Assembly: GCA_003339415.1 (NCBI GenBank)
Contig: PDHQ01000014.1
Span: forward strand, 124,420 to 188,419
DNA from: Ophiocordyceps camponoti-saundersi (nom. inval.)
Lineage: Eukaryota > Ascomycota > Sordariomycetes > Hypocreales > Ophiocordycipitaceae
DNA: 64,000 nt
Reading direction: 5' to 3'
Position 1 is the first letter of the stretch, and the number at the start of each line of letters is the position of its first letter. The position numbers were made by a program, and so were the translations under genes. Below are positions 61,861 to 64,000 of the stretch, piece by piece. Under the pieces are notes generated by a model that made no database searches, had not been told where the DNA came from, and worked only from the letters and a program-made list of their open reading frames with translations.

Positions 61861-62109
61861 GTATCGAGGGAATAGTTTAACCGAGCTCGAAAATTTAAAG
61901 GCCTACTAAAGAAAAAGTTTTCCACTTTCCTCGCGGACTTTAAAAATAAAGAAGATACCGATATCGAGGAGATTTTATCCGAATTATAGCCTAAAGAAGA
62001 TAAAGATAAACTTATTAGGCAAGCCTTATACTAGTTTACGTTTTTCTACTTTATAACCGGCGACGACCTTTTATAAGAATAAAATAGTAAAGGTTTTTCC
62101 TCTTAGTTT

Positions 62110-62480
62110 TTCCTTAATAGTAGGTACTTAGACGTATAGTACTAGGGAATCCTTATTAATATAGGGGCAGCAAATATATTAACGGCTAGGATAGGTTAAT
62201 ACTAAGCCTTAAAGAGATCTAATCCGACTATTATAATAGATACCTCGAAGGTAGGTAAAGTAATAATCTAATTTAAACTAGGTCTACTATAAACTTCGGT
62301 AAGATTAACCGTAGTAAAGATACTAGTTAGCAATATTACCTTCTATATTATAGAAGCACCTACGCCCTTCCTATTATGCCTAAGGGATATAGATAGACTA
62401 GGGATTTACCTTTAGAATACTAAGGATAGGATCGTAGGTAAGGGTATTACGGTCCTAACCGTGCGCAAATAGGGGTATTC
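62110..62480 (+). pseudogene. Remnant of retroviral-type aspartic protease
   Basis: At 62155-62169 the frame reads I-N-I-G-A where copia proteases have V-D-T-G-A; the catalytic Asp codon has become AAT. Flanking residues (G-I-L before; A-N-I-L-T-A after) fit the family. Inactive. Confidence 0.6.
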
Positions 62481-62639
62481 TTAATTTTATATTCGCCCTA
62501 ACGAAGTAAAGATCGCGTACCTTACCGAGGTATAACTCCGAAATATTTATCGTTATTTCGGATACCCCGTAATACCGAGGTTATACTAACTACTATAAAA
62601 AGCTAGTAACGATATACCCCTCGATAAGATTAAGGCTAT

Positions 62640-63290
62640 TACTAAGTTTTACCACTATTATTAGGTCTATAGTCCTATACCCTAGCGTTTTAAGTTTAGA
62701 TTTTAAGACGACTACGACTTTAACTATAAGGTTATCGTTAATATTTTCTACCTTCTCTCGAGACTAGTACTCTACGTAATAGATACTATAACGGCGTTCC
62801 AAAGTGCTAGGTTCCTTCTATTACTCTCTATAAAGTATACCTAGGAAGTGCTTAAATCGTATTAGATTAATATATACCTTAGACTACCTAATATTATCTA
62901 TTATAACGCCGGAACTAATTTTTCGTTATAAGAATTCCGCTCTAACGCCTAGTCTATAGGAATATCGTGCGTCTAGGTCCCTATAGAGGCGCACTAGTTT
63001 ATTAGTAAGGTCGAATAGTCCTATTCCCCCCTCCGACGTGCGTTTAATATCCTCTACGACGAACTAAGGACCTTAACCTCGAAAAAGTCGATTCTATAGA
63101 TAGTAGTTAAAGCTATAAATAATACTATAAGACTAGATAGCCTTATACTAACTTTACTCGTTTTCGGAGTATACCTTAGGATTAACTAGGACTCGCCTCT
63201 ATCCTAGATAATAATATAGAGGGCTAATACTATAAAGAAAGCTATAAAGGAATTAAGGGTATATATTACTAAACGATAACTATCTTTAGC
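62640..63290 (+). pseudogene. Remnant of copia integrase core
   Basis: Read through stops, the + strand gives V-I-D-T-I-T-A-F-Q-S-A-R-F near 62780-62820, N-I-Y-L-R-L-P near 62870, Y-N-A-G-T-N-F near 62905 and V-P-I-E-A-H near 62980, the order of a Ty1/copia integrase. At least six in-frame stops are visible. Inactive. Confidence 0.7.
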
Positions 63291-64000
63291 TCTCTATACC
63301 CGTAACGGACCTAATATTACGCTACTACTCGACCTCCCCCTTTAGAATAAGGTTAAGGTATAAAAAGAGAAAGACGGATAGAAAGGTCTATTTATACTAG
63401 CCGCTATCGATAAATATAACGTAGTAATCGATATACTATAAGGTTCTTAGAAGTTCCGATCTACGTATATTAAACTATACTACGAAGACCTAAAAAGGAT
63501 AAACTACTACTATAAAAAGATAAACTACTACTATAAATATATTACTATCCCGGCGGGCTAAAGAGACGCGAGATATAATACGACGTACTTACGCTAGGCT
63601 AATATAGGGCCGGCGTAGGCCCTCCCATATAGCGATAACGACTTAGCGATACCTATACTAATACCTACGATAGATATTATAACCGCTATAAATAATAACT
63701 AAGATAATACTAAGGAGATACGGAAGAAAGTTAGATTCGAGATTTAGTTACTATTACGTAAGGTATATAGAACCTCCTACGTAACGCGAAAAGAGACTAA
63801 CGATTATAAGCTAGCGATCTAACTTCGTATAGCTAATAAGATTATAATACTAGGTAAACTATTTAAGGTATCTAACTAGGAGGAGATAGATAAACTTATC
63901 GGAAAGGGGGTCTTCGCGTTTAAGAGATTCGATACTAAGAAGTATAACGGATATCGTATCTTCTATATACGTATAGTGCGGGAGATAAAGGGAAAGATAA

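Larger units (their letters stand above)
59560..64000 (+). mobile_element. RIP-degraded Ty1/copia-type retrotransposon, truncated by the window edge
   Basis: The DNA abruptly becomes A+T-rich with almost no CpA or TpG; 60841-60900, for example, holds 12 TpA and no CpA or TpG. No frame stays open beyond a few dozen codons. Reading across stops on the + strand reveals copia pol/gag order: gag zinc knuckle remnant (61801-61860), aspartic protease remnant (near 62155), integrase core (about 62640-63290, with stretches matching the usual F-Q-S-A-R-F, T-L-L-V-F-G and V-P-I-E-A-H segments) and the start of the reverse transcriptase (about 63840-64000). C-to-T and G-to-A changes explain the stops, which is the RIP pattern. 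A TATA-like TATAAATA (59678-59685) may be in the 5' LTR. The element is non-functional and continues past the window. Confidence 0.85.

Noticed and set aside
59400..64000. Intact retrotransposon proteins
   Set aside because: All recognisable fragments are broken by many in-frame stops and changed catalytic codons.

Overview
The window comes from the nuclear genome of a filamentous ascomycete, most likely a sordariomycete and plausibly Hypocreales. Evidence: 44 predicted introns, mostly 47-106 nt, with GT..AG ends and CTRAY-type branch sites; genes packed on both strands; filamentous-fungal families (Snt2 with BAH-PHD-ELM2-GATA-PHD, a NACHT-ankyrin NLR, a GMC oxidoreductase, a lone Hsp70 ATPase-domain protein); and a right flank mutated in the way repeat-induced point mutation (RIP) acts. 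The species cannot be fixed from the sequence alone. All exon joins were made by hand from reading frame, splice signals and family knowledge; no transcript data were available.

Layout. 1.7-7.6 kb: chromatin regulator SNT2 (+), with a 580-nt intron filled by a CTCA microsatellite. 8.5-9.8 kb: STK16/Env7-type kinase (+), convergent with the GH38 alpha-mannosidase AMS1 (-, 10.0-13.4 kb). 13.4-22.5 kb: an accessory stretch holding a 2.9-kb gene-poor gap, a 1609-residue secreted multidomain protein resembling fungal heat-labile-enterotoxin-A-like proteins (two degenerate ADP-ribosyltransferase-like units, six 46-residue repeats, hydrophobic segments, ankyrin-like end), and a small secreted protein. 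22.9-38.9 kb: housekeeping block: MSH1 (mitochondrial mismatch repair), RPP0 (ribosomal stalk), TRM82 (tRNA m7G46 methyltransferase subunit), YDJ1 (farnesylated Hsp40), a CLIP-170-like CAP-Gly protein, and a conserved-looking ARM-type membrane protein. 39-48.6 kb: accessory again: a 76-residue Cys-containing secreted peptide, a GMC oxidoreductase and a seven-exon NLR with near-identical ankyrin repeats. 49.2-53.7 kb: NOP14 (small-subunit processome) and a G-patch/DUF4187 protein. 54.2-59.3 kb: an Hsp70-like ATPase and a coiled-coil protein with acidic tandem repeats. 59.4-64 kb: a wrecked Ty1/copia retrotransposon, almost free of CpA and TpG and saturated with TpA, running off the right end.

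The genes do not form one pathway. RNA and translation functions (NOP14, TRM82, RPP0), proteostasis (YDJ1) and genome maintenance (MSH1, SNT2) sit beside faster-evolving secreted and immune-like genes. Intergenic DNA is rich in short TACC/GGTA repeats, CATA repeats and long G or C homopolymers. No rRNA, tRNA, CRISPR array or prokaryote-type element was seen.
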